Made by a program: the position numbers and the translations under genes. This document shows, piece by piece, positions 1 to 9,442 of a stretch of DNA of 64,000 nt (positions are counted from its first letter, which is position 1; each line of letters begins with the position of its first letter). The DNA is taken from assembly GCA_034437275.1 (NCBI GenBank), contig DAOTUD010000036.1, positions 1-64,000 of the forward strand, given 5' to 3'. The notes below the pieces were generated by a model. The model was given only the letters and a program-made list of their open reading frames with translations, was not told the DNA's origin and did not search any database. The DNA is from TC-15 sp034437275 (GTDB lineage Bacteria > Chloroflexota > Anaerolineae > Aggregatilineales > Aggregatilineaceae).

Positions 1-170
1 GAGCAGGTCGCCACGTAAAATTTGAACCGCACAAGATGAGAAACCTCTTCTTGGGCGGGACACACCCTTGTCGCTTAACGTAGGACCACTGCCTGTGCTT
101 GTTCATGCAGGTAAGCTCATGCGTGCGCCAGAAGCCCCCGCCTTTAGGCGTGGGGAGTGTCACGTATGCT
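1..170 (+). mobile_element. 3' end of an IS200/IS605-family (TnpB-type) element, partial
   Basis: The sequence just before the first gene has the layout of an IS605-type right end: a GC-rich stretch, then a hairpin with CCCC-CGCC (135-142), loop TTTA (143-146) and GGCG-T-GGGG (147-155), followed by GTGTCAC. In this family the subterminal hairpin is the site recognised by TnpA, and the 3' end of tnpB plus this end encodes the guide (omega) RNA. No convincing tnpB protein can be read inside the window, so the gene, if present, lies to the left. The assignment rests on the hairpin and its flanks only. Confidence 0.5.
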
Positions 171-192
171 CGGTTATCACCCCGTTACCCGG

Positions 193-1851
193 CTATGGGA
201 TGCTCACCACCGCCTGCTCCATCAGGATGTCGGGCGCGTCCCAGTCTTTCTGCTGCATCAACTCATAGAACGCGCGCCGGAATACCAGCCGCGCCTCGAC
301 CTGGATGCTCTGACCGGCGGCATCGGCGGGCACCGTGAAGGTGTAGTTGGACATGCTGGTTTCGAAAGCCGCCAGCCGGGTGTCTTCCACGATGGTAGTC
401 GGCAGCCAGTAGGCCCCGCTGGGCTGGATTTCTGTCCAGGTTTCCTCCAGGATTTTAGCGAAGTAGACCCCGGGTTCGCCGGCCAGGTCTCCCGCCCAAT
501 CCGGCAGGGTCGGGCCGCTTTGTAACGGCAGTTCACGGCCTTGCGCATCGGTCACCATCACGAGCACGAAGATTTGACGCAGAGGCGAATCGGTCGGGAT
601 GTGGTGCCCGGCTTCGGTATTGGTCACGCTGACATCGACCGTGACCGTGCCATCAGCGCGCGTGGCGTCGAGTGTCATCTCAGCGGTGTTCTGTAACAAC
701 TGCTCGTCGGCAGCTCCGGGCATGTAGTGACTGCTGATCAGCGCAGAATCCCGGTGCAGGCCGCCCTTGTCCGGATAGACAAAGTAGTCGTAGTCCACCG
801 GCAGCATGTGGCAATCCTGGCACGTCTGCCCGCCGACCGGGTTGCTGTAGGGGCTGTCCAGCCATTCGCCATACGAGTTGTAGACCACAGTATCCCAGAA
901 GACGCCGTAATGGCACGGCGCGCAGAATGCGCTTTCTTCGATCAGCGGCAGGTAGCTCACCCGGCGCGTCACATCGTCGAAGTTGCCGAGGAAAAGCTGC
1001 TGCTCACCTTCGGGCCGGTGGAGCTGCATCGACAGCGTGCCGGGCATGTTCGGGTAGGGCAGGCCGGTGTTGGGGTCGAGCGTGACGCTGCCGATCTTGT
1101 GGCAGAACTCGCAGAACACACCTTCCACTTCGATGCCGGACAGGTCGTTGACGTTCGCGGTGTAGGCCGCGCCCGGGTACGCAGCGGCGGCGGGTACATG
1201 GCAGGTTGCGCAGTTCCCCGCCGATTCCGGGAAGTCGAGCTTATAGCCCGGGCCGTAGTAGGGTTGCGATGGATCGGGCCGCAGCGGAAAGCGTCCGTAG
1301 TCCGGGCTGTAGCCGTAGCGGGTGGGCGGGCTTTGGTTGCCGTGTACGTCGGTGCCGTTGTACATCGTGATGAAGCGCGGATTCACGGCGGACTGGGCGT
1401 GGGCGTCAGTCTCCCATTCGTTATAGCTCGGCATACAGTGCGAGCAGCTCTTCGATCCTTCCGCGCCTTCCAGCGAAAACCAATCGTATTCGGCGTTGTC
1501 CGTCGTGTAGTAGGGGCGCAGCGTGATGATCAGGTCGTCGTCGCCGGCCAGCGCCTCCTCGGCCCAGCCGACGAAGTAGCCATTGGCCCAGGCCGTGATG
1601 GTAAACGGCCCGTCGCCGGGCACCCCCAGCGTAAACGTGCCGTTGGAGGCAGTGTGTGTCATGTGGTTGGTGGCCTGCACGCGCACCGTCGCCCTGGCGA
1701 CCGGCCCGTCGGCATCGACGACGACGCCCGAAACCTGTGCCGCGTCCTGAGCGTGGAGGGCCGCACCGGGCACCAGGAACATCGCACCCCAGGCCGCCAG
1801 CAGTAAACCGCAGCCCAGCAGCGTCAGTACTTTCCATCTGTGTGCTAACAT
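193..1851 (-). CDS. Secreted multiheme cytochrome c protein with N-terminal carboxypeptidase-regulatory-like domain
   Basis: A 552-residue exported protein. Residues 1-35 form a signal peptide (hydrophobic run ending ALHAQ). Residues about 40-112 resemble a carboxypeptidase-regulatory-like beta-sandwich. The middle holds four CxxCH haem c motifs, CATCH (214), CEFCH (247), CAPCH (310) and CQDCH (344), plus an unusual CSHCM at 136. The C-terminal third (about 385-550) looks like a beta-sandwich without Cys motifs. It should act outside the membrane in electron transfer; the partner is unknown. The start is fixed by GGGAGG six bases upstream. It is the last gene of a three-gene operon, 16 nt after the preceding Asp-box protein. 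The fold is similar to cytochrome c554-like multihaem proteins, but no specific enzyme can be named. Confidence 0.8.
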   Translation of the reverse strand: MLAHRWKVLTLLGCGLLLAAWGAMFLVPGAALHAQDAAQVSGVVVDADGPVARATVRVQATNHMTHTASNGTFTLGVPGDGPFTITAWANGYFVGWAEEALAGDDDLIITLRPYYTTDNAEYDWFSLEGAEGSKSCSHCMPSYNEWETDAHAQSAVNPRFITMYNGTDVHGNQSPPTRYGYSPDYGRFPLRPDPSQPYYGPGYKLDFPESAGNCATCHVPAAAAYPGAAYTANVNDLSGIEVEGVFCEFCHKIGSVTLDPNTGLPYPNMPGTLSMQLHRPEGEQQLFLGNFDDVTRRVSYLPLIEESAFCAPCHYGVFWDTVVYNSYGEWLDSPYSNPVGGQTCQDCHMLPVDYDYFVYPDKGGLHRDSALISSHYMPGAADEQLLQNTAEMTLDATRADGTVTVDVSVTNTEAGHHIPTDSPLRQIFVLVMVTDAQGRELPLQSGPTLPDWAGDLAGEPGVYFAKILEETWTEIQPSGAYWLPTTIVEDTRLAAFETSMSNYTFTVPADAAGQSIQVEARLVFRRAFYELMQQKDWDAPDILMEQAVVSIP

Positions 1852-1867
1852 AGTAGCCTCCCAATGA

Positions 1868-4684
1868 CTATTTTGCCGGAGAAGGCGGCTCGCTGTTCAA
1901 GTCCAGGCGGTATACGCCTTCGCCGTCCGTGCCTACGTAAAGGTGCTGACCATCCGATGAAATCGCCATACCTACTGTTGCGCGGTTTTCCAATGCGTTG
2001 TTGATCTTGATCCAGGTCTGCCCGCTGTCGATCGAACGATACACGCCGCTCAGGTGATCGCTGGCGTAGAGTGTTTGGGGATTGGTCGGATCGAACACGA
2101 TATCAGCAATTGAGCCGTTTGGCTCCAGCCCGGCGATACGTGCCTGCCAGGTCGCGCCGCCATCTGGACTCATGAAAATGCCTTGAGTTCCGACGCCTAC
2201 AAAAACTTGCTGGGGGTCAGAGGGATTGACGGCTACCGCCTGGTAGCCAATCATGTATGTCAGATCAGGATCGAAGACTGTGATCAAATCACCTAGATCA
2301 AGTTTGGTCCAGGACTGGCCCCCGTCTGTCGTTTTGTATAATCCATTGTAAGCAACTGCCGCATAGATCACCTGTGAATTGGTCGGGTCAACAGCCAGAT
2401 CGACCACTGCCTTATCACGCAGCAAGTCACCGGGAGCGATCTGCCAGGATTGGCCGCCATCACGTGACACTGCGATACCTCCCGTAGCATCCTCACAACC
2501 ACCGATTTTCTGGGCGCAGTTTATGTTTGCAAAGCCGGCGTAGATGGTGTCAGGAGCCGAGGGGGCAAAAGCGTAATCTGCTACCGTTCCGGTGATGCCT
2601 TCTGGGGCGAGTTGAGCTTGCCAACTCGCGCCCCGATCGGTGGATTTTAGGATAAGTGGGAGATCGCCGTCCGCGGCGAAAACCGTCGCGGGACGAGCAG
2701 GATCAGCTGCAATTGCGCCCCATTCAGCAGCAGGGCCGCTGTGGTCGTCGGCGAAATTGCGTAACCCGTACCATGTTGTACCTCCGTCATCAGAGCGCCA
2801 GATGCCACTGCGTGATGCGGCATAGACAATCGCGGGGTTGCCTGTCTCGACGGATACCCAATGTGTCTGAGCTCCGGTGTAGCCTTGACTGGCATTCTGC
2901 CATGTTTGGCCGCCGTCCTCACTGAGGAAATTACCGCCCTGGTAGTTGTTGGCGAACAGCCGGTAGGGATCGCGTGGGTCGCACTGGAGATCGATGGGCA
3001 CCCCGGCACGTACGCCCGGCGTGCCCCAGGGTTCGGTCGTGGTGACACGGGTCCAGGTTTGCCCGGTGTCGTCGCTGCGGTAGATCGCGCCCTCGCTGCC
3101 GGCATAGGCGACTGTCGGGTCGGACGGGCAGAACTCAACCGCCGAAAACAGCTCACCGGCCCGTTCCGGTGGCGGAACCAGGACGTGGGTCCAGGTCTGT
3201 CCTCCGTCGGTGGTGCGATATACGCCCGCCCCGCTGCGTGCATCCTGCGCGGCTATGTAGTCAGCCTGGGCAAAGCCGGTCTCGTGCCCGACCGCCGCCA
3301 GGAGGATGTCTGGATTGTCAGGGTGCATGTACAGGCTGCCTACATAGAGTGCCTTCAGCCCGTTGTCCTTGCCCAGGATTGTCCAGGTTTCTCCGCCGTC
3401 GGTAGACTTAAGCACGCCAAGCCCGCCCCAGGGATCGATGTCCGTATCCGGGTCGCCTTGCCCAACCGCTCCCCGGTCGAAGATGCCGGTCGACACGTAC
3501 AGCACGTCCGGATCGCGCGGGTCAACCCATAGATAGCGCGCCAGGCTGGATGGCATCCCTCCGTCCCAGATTTTCACCCAGTTTTCGCCACCATCGACTG
3601 TTTTGTAGACTACGCCACCAACGCCATTGCTCCATATTCCCTGCCCCCCCAGTTCGACTACATTCGTCTCGCCCATTGCGTATACAATATCGGATGAGCG
3701 GGGATCGACAGTAAAGCCGCGGAAGGCGAGCAAATCATACTCGACGATGACGCCGTTATCCTTTTGCTCCCAGGTTTGGCCCCCATCAACTGATTTGTAG
3801 ATATGACCGGTGGAGTCGGTGCCCGCCCAGATGATTTGTGGATTATGTGGGTCAACCGTCAGGCTGAAGATCGGTCGCCAGTCGGCTGTCGGGCCAAGCT
3901 GCTTGGGGATGCCGTTGTTGCTGGGCTGCCAGGTGTAGCCATTGTCGGTACTGATGTTCACCCCGGCGAAGTTATCGGTCACATACCAGATGTTGGGATC
4001 GTCGAAGTTGTAACGGATATCGTAACCCAGGCCGCCGGGAGGGCCACCCGTCCGTACCCAGGCAAGTTGGCTTGTATCCGCCGACACAGCAGGTGGTGCC
4101 GCGTCATCTGCTGGCGGCGTGGGAGTTTCAAGCGTCAACGTCATTTCGTCAACCTCAACTGCCGGGCTGGATATCACTTCCAAGGCGATGCCACCAGGGA
4201 GCAGCGGGTTGGGTTCGTTCACCGTAAGAATTATCTCGCCATTGAGCGTTAATCTGTGTTGGCCACCAGAGACCGAAATGCCAAACTCAAACCATTCGTT
4301 TGCCGGCACTTCAACGGCGGCAAAGTCGAGATTCTCTAACACACCTTCTATCTCGCGTTGGACACCAACCCCGGAGTCCCCGAGCACAGCGATATTTGTA
4401 CCCGTGGGGCTGCCACGATACATGAAGGCGAAATCACCCTGATCGATGCGGCGAACACGGGCCGATAATGTGAAGTCGCCCCATTCCCCTCCCCGTCCCA
4501 AGAGCCCGCCCTGCTCAAGCCGCAGTATGCCATTTTGCACAACAGCATTCACGGCATCCCAGCCCGGCAGCGACGGGTCGTCGAATGTCTCACGAAAACC
4601 ACCATCCTGGGCGTAACCCGGGGTCAACACAAACAGCAGCATTCCCAGGAAGAGCAGAAACGTATATGGTTTTTTACTGAGCAT
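1868..4684 (-). CDS. Secreted Asp-box (BNR/sortilin-like) beta-propeller protein with N-terminal LamG-like domain
   Basis: A 938-residue protein with a signal peptide ending GYAQ (residue 26). Residues about 30-190 look like a concanavalin/LamG-type jelly-roll of the DUF1080 kind. The remainder is built from repeated Asp-box motifs (S/T-x-D-x-G-x-x-W); I count 13, such as SVDGGQTW and STDGGETW, which predicts one or two beta-propellers of the sialidase/Vps10/Ycf48 superfamily. None of the sialidase catalytic residues can be assigned, so a binding or scaffolding role on the cell surface is more likely than catalysis. It is a paralogue of the next gene upstream (26 nt gap) and precedes the multihaem cytochrome by 16 nt, so the three are probably co-transcribed. 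Confidence 0.8.
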   Translation of the reverse strand: MLSKKPYTFLLFLGMLLFVLTPGYAQDGGFRETFDDPSLPGWDAVNAVVQNGILRLEQGGLLGRGGEWGDFTLSARVRRIDQGDFAFMYRGSPTGTNIAVLGDSGVGVQREIEGVLENLDFAAVEVPANEWFEFGISVSGGQHRLTLNGEIILTVNEPNPLLPGGIALEVISSPAVEVDEMTLTLETPTPPADDAAPPAVSADTSQLAWVRTGGPPGGLGYDIRYNFDDPNIWYVTDNFAGVNISTDNGYTWQPSNNGIPKQLGPTADWRPIFSLTVDPHNPQIIWAGTDSTGHIYKSVDGGQTWEQKDNGVIVEYDLLAFRGFTVDPRSSDIVYAMGETNVVELGGQGIWSNGVGGVVYKTVDGGENWVKIWDGGMPSSLARYLWVDPRDPDVLYVSTGIFDRGAVGQGDPDTDIDPWGGLGVLKSTDGGETWTILGKDNGLKALYVGSLYMHPDNPDILLAAVGHETGFAQADYIAAQDARSGAGVYRTTDGGQTWTHVLVPPPERAGELFSAVEFCPSDPTVAYAGSEGAIYRSDDTGQTWTRVTTTEPWGTPGVRAGVPIDLQCDPRDPYRLFANNYQGGNFLSEDGGQTWQNASQGYTGAQTHWVSVETGNPAIVYAASRSGIWRSDDGGTTWYGLRNFADDHSGPAAEWGAIAADPARPATVFAADGDLPLILKSTDRGASWQAQLAPEGITGTVADYAFAPSAPDTIYAGFANINCAQKIGGCEDATGGIAVSRDGGQSWQIAPGDLLRDKAVVDLAVDPTNSQVIYAAVAYNGLYKTTDGGQSWTKLDLGDLITVFDPDLTYMIGYQAVAVNPSDPQQVFVGVGTQGIFMSPDGGATWQARIAGLEPNGSIADIVFDPTNPQTLYASDHLSGVYRSIDSGQTWIKINNALENRATVGMAISSDGQHLYVGTDGEGVYRLDLNSEPPSPAK

Positions 4685-4710
4685 GTTTTTTTCTTCTTTC
4701 AGGCTTTCAC

Positions 4711-7407
4711 CTATTGGGGCGGTGTCCCATTCAGGTCGAGTCGGAAGACACCTTCGCCTTCGGTTGCGGCGTAGAGATGAGCGCTGTCGTTGGTGAGCGC
4801 CAATGCGTTCACAGCACGCATCCGCAGATCCTCATTCATGGCAAACCAGGACTGGCCGCCGTCGTCGGAGCGGTATACGCCGCTAAACAGATCGGTGGCG
4901 TACATGACTTGTGGATTTGTGGGGTCTAAGACAATGTCCGATACACTGGCCTCGGGATTCATCCCGATGCTGGCCAGCTGCCAGGTTGCGCCGGCATCCG
5001 TGCTTTGGTACAGGCCGCCCTCGCGCAGGCCCGCGTAGATGTGGCTGGGATCGGTGGGATGCACCCGCACGGATAGCACAACCGGCGATCCGCCCGGCGT
5101 TCCCAGGTTGAGCGCCGACCAGCTTTGGCCGCCGTCGTCGGTTTTGAGCAACCCCTTGTTGCCGGTGGCCGCGTACACTATCTGGGGATCGTTCGGCGCG
5201 ACCGCCAGTCCGGTGACATTCGCATTCTGGGACAGCGCATCGTTGGCGGCGGCCCAGCGTGTGCCGCCGTCATAGGAGACGTAGATGCCGTTCGCAGACA
5301 GATCGTCGGCGAACGTTCCTGCCGAATAGTATGTCGACTTCCCGGCGTAAACGACCATGGGGTCGGACGGGGCAAACGCAATCGCGCGCCAGCTTTGCAT
5401 CTCCTGGCCTTGCGGTCCGACCGGCTGCCACTGTCGCCCTTGATCGAAGCTCTGGAGCAGGATGCCGTTCCAGTTGTTGGCGGCCAGCAGGTGCTGTGAG
5501 TCGGATGGATCGATGGCGACGACGTACCACTCCATGCTCCGCGCGGGTGGGGTGTTCAGGCCGGTCCACGTGTCGCCGCCGTCCGTCGTGGTGAAGATGC
5601 CGCTGCGCCCGGCGGCATACACGCGCCCGGACGGGTCGACCGTGATGTCACGCATCTGCGCCCCGGTATAGCCGGAACTGGCGATCTGCCAGGTACGCCC
5701 GCCGTCGTTGCTGACGAAGTTCCCGCCGCCGTAATTGTTGGCGAAAATCCGGTTTGGGTCGCGGGGATCGACCTGGAAATCGATCGGGAAACCGGCCCGC
5801 ACACCCGGCGATCCCCAGCCATGTGGCCCGCCGGAAACCTGCGTCCACGTCCAGCCGCCGTCTGTGCTGCGGTAGACCGCGCTGGCGCTGCCCGCATACG
5901 CGATATCCGGATCGGAGGGAGCGACCTCAACCGAATTGATGTTGTCGCTGACGAGCGTTTGCTGCCACGCGGCCCCGCCGTCGGTCGTAATATACACGCC
6001 TGAGCCGTCTGGATACTGGTTGTTCCCGACCCCGGCCAGCAGGACGTCGGGGTCCTTGGGGTGCATGAACAGCGTTCCCACGTACAGGTTATCCAGCCCG
6101 TTGTTGACGTTGGTCCAGGTCTGGCCGCCGTCGGTGCTCTTGACGACGCCTTCACTGCCCGGAACGCGCGAAGCGGGCACCGAATTGGCTGCCTCCCGGT
6201 CGAAGATGCCGGTCGAGATGTAGATCACGTCCGGGTCGCGCGGATCGATCCACACGTACCGTGCCAGGTTTTGCCCGCGCCAGATGGGCGTCCAGTTTTC
6301 GCCGCCATCGGTGGTTTTGTACACCACACCCTGCACCATATCGAACTCGCGCCCGGGGCGGCCTTCGCCGGCCCACACCCAGCTCGAAAGTTCCGCTGCC
6401 GCGTATACGATATCGGACGAGCGCGGATCGACGGTGAACCCGCGAAATGTGATGCCGAAATTCTCTATAACGCCATTGTCCTTCTTGACCCAGGTTTGCC
6501 CGCCGTCGGTGGATTTGAAGATGCCGCGCACGTTTTGCGTGCCGATCCACACGGTGTCGTAGTCATGCGGATCGATCGTCAGGCAGAAGACCGGGATCGC
6601 ATCGCTGGATTCGCCGGTGCGAGTGGTGATGCCGTCGTTGGCCGGGTGCCACGTCTGGCCGCCGTCCTCGCTCATGAACACACCAGCCCAGGCGTCGGTC
6701 ACGTACATGATGTCGGGGTTGTCGGGCCGCATCCGGATGTCATAACCCAGGCCGCCGAGGGGGCCGCCGGTCCGTACCCAGGACTGGCTGACCGTCGCCG
6801 GGGTGGGGGCGGCGCTGGCCGGGCCGTAGACCACGATATCGTCCACATACGCCAGCGAATCGTCCAGCGTCTCAAACGCAAACGATCCATACAGCAGCGG
6901 ATCGGGGTCGATGTAGGCCCATTCGCGGTTGCCGTTCACAAAAAAGCTCAGTGTATCGCCTTGACCCACGATTTCGATATCGTACCAGGTGCCCAGACTG
7001 TGCGAAATCCTGGTCTGGACCAAACCATGCATGAACGTATCCGGCCAGTATTGCTTGTGCAGATCGGACCCGTTCGCGTGGAACCCGATGAAGTAGCGCC
7101 CGGTGTTGTTCGTGCGATAGACCAGATGCACCCGTCCGCGCAGCAGCTTCAGGCGGAACGTGAGCCGGAAATCGCCGGGATAGCTTTGGGCGGGGCCAGG
7201 ACTGGCCCAGTAGTGCCCCTCCCCGGACAGCACTGCGTTATCACCGTCCTGGACGAATTGCCAGCCTTCTTGCAGTTCCCACTGTGCGGGCGAGTCGAAG
7301 TGTTCCTCGAACAAGATGGTTTCATCAGGACCTTGCGCCGTCACGGGGGCAGCCAGGAGCACAAGAATCAACAGTGAAAAAACGAGCCGCCGGAGATCAA
7401 TAACCAT
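4711..7407 (-). CDS. Secreted Asp-box (BNR) beta-propeller protein, paralogue of the downstream gene
   Basis: First gene of the minus-strand operon, 898 residues. I chose the ATG at 7407 (MVIDLRRLVF) and not the longer frame to 7482, because AGGGAG lies six bases upstream and the signal peptide (ending PVTAQ) then starts directly. Residues about 28-205 form a jelly-roll domain, and the rest carries about 13 Asp-box motifs such as SEDGGQTW, STDGGQTW and TTDGGENW. Domain order and spacing match the 938-residue neighbour throughout, so the two arose by tandem duplication. The sequence offers no catalytic signature. A structural or ligand-binding role outside the cell, possibly with the cytochrome of the same operon, is inference. 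Confidence 0.8.
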   Translation of the reverse strand: MVIDLRRLVFSLLILVLLAAPVTAQGPDETILFEEHFDSPAQWELQEGWQFVQDGDNAVLSGEGHYWASPGPAQSYPGDFRLTFRLKLLRGRVHLVYRTNNTGRYFIGFHANGSDLHKQYWPDTFMHGLVQTRISHSLGTWYDIEIVGQGDTLSFFVNGNREWAYIDPDPLLYGSFAFETLDDSLAYVDDIVVYGPASAAPTPATVSQSWVRTGGPLGGLGYDIRMRPDNPDIMYVTDAWAGVFMSEDGGQTWHPANDGITTRTGESSDAIPVFCLTIDPHDYDTVWIGTQNVRGIFKSTDGGQTWVKKDNGVIENFGITFRGFTVDPRSSDIVYAAAELSSWVWAGEGRPGREFDMVQGVVYKTTDGGENWTPIWRGQNLARYVWIDPRDPDVIYISTGIFDREAANSVPASRVPGSEGVVKSTDGGQTWTNVNNGLDNLYVGTLFMHPKDPDVLLAGVGNNQYPDGSGVYITTDGGAAWQQTLVSDNINSVEVAPSDPDIAYAGSASAVYRSTDGGWTWTQVSGGPHGWGSPGVRAGFPIDFQVDPRDPNRIFANNYGGGNFVSNDGGRTWQIASSGYTGAQMRDITVDPSGRVYAAGRSGIFTTTDGGDTWTGLNTPPARSMEWYVVAIDPSDSQHLLAANNWNGILLQSFDQGRQWQPVGPQGQEMQSWRAIAFAPSDPMVVYAGKSTYYSAGTFADDLSANGIYVSYDGGTRWAAANDALSQNANVTGLAVAPNDPQIVYAATGNKGLLKTDDGGQSWSALNLGTPGGSPVVLSVRVHPTDPSHIYAGLREGGLYQSTDAGATWQLASIGMNPEASVSDIVLDPTNPQVMYATDLFSGVYRSDDGGQSWFAMNEDLRMRAVNALALTNDSAHLYAATEGEGVFRLDLNGTPPQ

Positions 7408-7608
7408 TGCCCACTCCCTGTTGAGATAATTTATGTGGTTTGTGGAGAGGCCAGGGGGTAGTGGGGGGATGATGGTGGCCACTATATGTATTTAATCATG
7501 CGTAGTTGACAAAAGTCAATTTTCTACAGTGGAGCACACGACGTGGATGTTATGTTATCTTCGTAGAAGTGATGTATTTTTGCGTAACCAGCCAAAGGAG
7601 AGGTTGAC
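7408..7608. promoter_or_regulatory. Divergent intergenic region with TTGAC-AAAA-GTCAA inverted repeat
   Basis: About 200 bases separate the minus-strand operon from the SDR gene. They contain a perfect dyad TTGAC/GTCAA at 7506-7519. On the minus strand TTGTCA followed 16 bases later by TACATA is a plausible promoter for the Asp-box operon, and it overlaps the dyad, so an operator role is reasonable. I see no equally good promoter for the plus-strand gene. Confidence 0.35.
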
Positions 7609-8379
7609 TTGGGACGTGTTGACAATAAAGTGACGGTCGTAACCGGCGGCGCAATGGGTATTGGGCGCGCGATCTGCGAACTGTGCGCGCAGGAGGGCGC
7701 AGTCGTGATCGTGACCGATGTGCTCGATGACGAAGGCGAGGCAGTCGCCGCCGCCATCCGCCAGCAGGGCGGGCAGGCCCGGTTTCACCACATGGACGTA
7801 TCCCAGGAAGCCGACGTGCAGCGCACCCTCAGTACCATTCAGGCGGAGCACGGCACCATCGACATTCTGGTCAACAATGCCGGGATCGCCGGGGCTGACA
7901 AACCCCCGCACGACGTCACCGAAGACGAATGGGACGCGGTTTTCGCGGTGGATGTCAAAGGCGTATTTTTCTGCACAAAGCATGTGGTCCCGATCATGAA
8001 GGCCGCCGGCGGGGGCAGCATCGTGAACCTGTCGTCGATCTACGGCATGGTCGGTGCGCCGGATGTGCCGCCCTACCACGCGGCAAAGGGCGCGGTCCGG
8101 CTGATGACCAAGACGGACGCGATCTTCTACGCCGGTGACAACATCCGCGTGAACTCCGTGCATCCTGGCACGATCATGACGGAACTGGTCGAGGAGATGG
8201 CGCACAATGCGCCGGAAGGCTACGAGAAGTACATGGAAGGGCGGCGCGCAATCCACCCGCTGGGGCACCCCGGGGAGCCGCTGGATGTGGCGTATGCTGT
8301 GCTCTACCTGGCCTCCGACGAAGCGAAGTTCGTCACCGGGGCCGAACTGCTGGTTGATGGTGGCTATACAGCCCAATGA
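7609..8379 (+). CDS. SDR-family NAD(P)-dependent oxidoreductase
   Basis: A 256-residue classical short-chain dehydrogenase/reductase of usual length. It shows the Rossmann glycine motif TGGAMGIG (12-19), NNAG (89-92), the catalytic Ser143, and YHAAK with Tyr156 and Lys160. Asp37 after the second beta strand suggests preference for NAD(H). The C-terminal GAELLVDGGY is typical. The start is a TTG, eight bases after AAAGGAG; no ATG in frame gives the full Rossmann fold. Substrate cannot be predicted, but such proteins often act on 3-hydroxy-acyl, sugar or cyclic alcohol substrates. It is a single gene, convergent with the aldo/keto reductase. Confidence 0.9.
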   Translation: MGRVDNKVTVVTGGAMGIGRAICELCAQEGAVVIVTDVLDDEGEAVAAAIRQQGGQARFHHMDVSQEADVQRTLSTIQAEHGTIDILVNNAGIAGADKPPHDVTEDEWDAVFAVDVKGVFFCTKHVVPIMKAAGGGSIVNLSSIYGMVGAPDVPPYHAAKGAVRLMTKTDAIFYAGDNIRVNSVHPGTIMTELVEEMAHNAPEGYEKYMEGRRAIHPLGHPGEPLDVAYAVLYLASDEAKFVTGAELLVDGGYTAQ

Positions 8380-8413
8380 TGCATCCGCCAGCGTGATCGC
8401 CGGCTGAAAAACA

Positions 8414-8444
8414 CATGCCCACCCGCGTGCTGCCGGTGGGCATG
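8414..8444 (-). terminator. Intrinsic terminator between convergent genes
   Basis: A perfect 10-bp stem CATGCCCACC/GGTGGGCATG with an 11-nt loop. Read on the minus strand it is followed by GTGTTTTTC, so it ends the aldo/keto reductase operon. It may also slow plus-strand transcription. Confidence 0.75.
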
Positions 8445-8455
8445 CTGGTGTCGTG

Positions 8456-9430
8456 TCAGGCCGGCCAGATTTTACGCCCGCCGCCCGGTGGCACGATCTG
8501 GTTGATGCGGATCATGCTGGCCGGGGTTAGTGCGGGGCCTTGCGCGGCTCCAACATTTTCCTGGAGCTGCTGCACCGTCTTGGCCCCGGGGATCACGGTC
8601 GACACGGCTGGATGGGCCAGCACAAACTGGATCGCGAGTTGGGCGAGGGTACGCTTTTCGGCCAGCGGCTTGAGGGCGTCGACCTTCTGCAGATCGTCCA
8701 AAAACGTCGCGCGTTTCTCCGGGTCTGTCTGCCATTCGCGGCGGAAATCGTCTTCGGAAAATTCGCTGTCCGGGGCAAACTTGCCGGTCAGGATGCCCAT
8801 CGCCAGTGGGCCACGCACAATCACGCCGATGTCATGCTCCTGGCAGTACGGGAAAATCTCGGCTTCCGGCGTGCGGTTCAGGATGCTGTAGTCGATCTGC
8901 AGCGTGGCACAGTTGCCGTCCGCGTTAAAGGCTTGCAGGTAGTCGAAGTTGCTGGTGCTTACGCCGTAGGCGCGCACCTTGCCGTCGCGCTGCAAACGTT
9001 GGAAGCCTTCCAGGAACACCTCCATCGTCGGATCGCGGAAGTTGATGTGGCTTTGGATGACGTCCACATACTCCGTTCCCAGCCGGCGCAGGTTGCTCTC
9101 GACGCCGGCGATCAGTTCGTCGACGGTCGTGTAGGCAGTTTTCTGGGCGTCGCGATCAAAACCCCGCCAGCCGATCTTGGTCGCCACGATGAACTGGTCG
9201 CGGCGGCCCTGCATGGCCTGGCCGAGCAGTTCTTCGCTGTGCCCGTCGCCGTATACATCCGCCGTATCGAAGAAGTTGATCCCGGCGTCGAGCGCAGCAT
9301 CAATTGTGCTAAGGGAGTTCTGGTCTTCGACCGGCCCCCACATGGTGCCGCCAATCGCCCACAGCCCAATGCCGATGCTGGTCACTTCGATCCCGCTTTT
9401 GCCTAGCTTGCGTTTTTCCAGTTCTGCCAT
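8456..9430 (-). CDS. Aldo/keto reductase
   Basis: A 324-residue NADPH-dependent reductase of the TIM-barrel AKR superfamily. The catalytic tetrad is intact: Asp55 and Tyr60 (DTADVY), Lys85 (VATKIG) and His128 (IQSHIN). The C-terminal part shows the cofactor-binding VIPGAKTVQQLQEN segment typical of YajO/YhdN-type AKRs. It is the last gene of a four-gene minus operon, 12 nt after the LLM oxidoreductase, and is followed by a terminator. Substrate is probably a sugar aldehyde or small carbonyl compound; the sequence does not decide. Confidence 0.92.
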   Translation of the reverse strand: MAELEKRKLGKSGIEVTSIGIGLWAIGGTMWGPVEDQNSLSTIDAALDAGINFFDTADVYGDGHSEELLGQAMQGRRDQFIVATKIGWRGFDRDAQKTAYTTVDELIAGVESNLRRLGTEYVDVIQSHINFRDPTMEVFLEGFQRLQRDGKVRAYGVSTSNFDYLQAFNADGNCATLQIDYSILNRTPEAEIFPYCQEHDIGVIVRGPLAMGILTGKFAPDSEFSEDDFRREWQTDPEKRATFLDDLQKVDALKPLAEKRTLAQLAIQFVLAHPAVSTVIPGAKTVQQLQENVGAAQGPALTPASMIRINQIVPPGGGRKIWPA

Positions 9431-9442
9431 TGCGCAAATCCT

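Noticed and set aside
727..1806. Long open frame on the plus strand opposite the cytochrome gene
   Set aside because: It mirrors the codon pattern of the real minus-strand gene, has no ribosome site or domain, and the minus-strand protein has clear haem motifs.
6061..7377. 438-codon plus-strand frame opposite the first Asp-box gene
   Set aside because: Shadow frame caused by high GC at the third codon position; the opposite protein carries Asp-box repeats.
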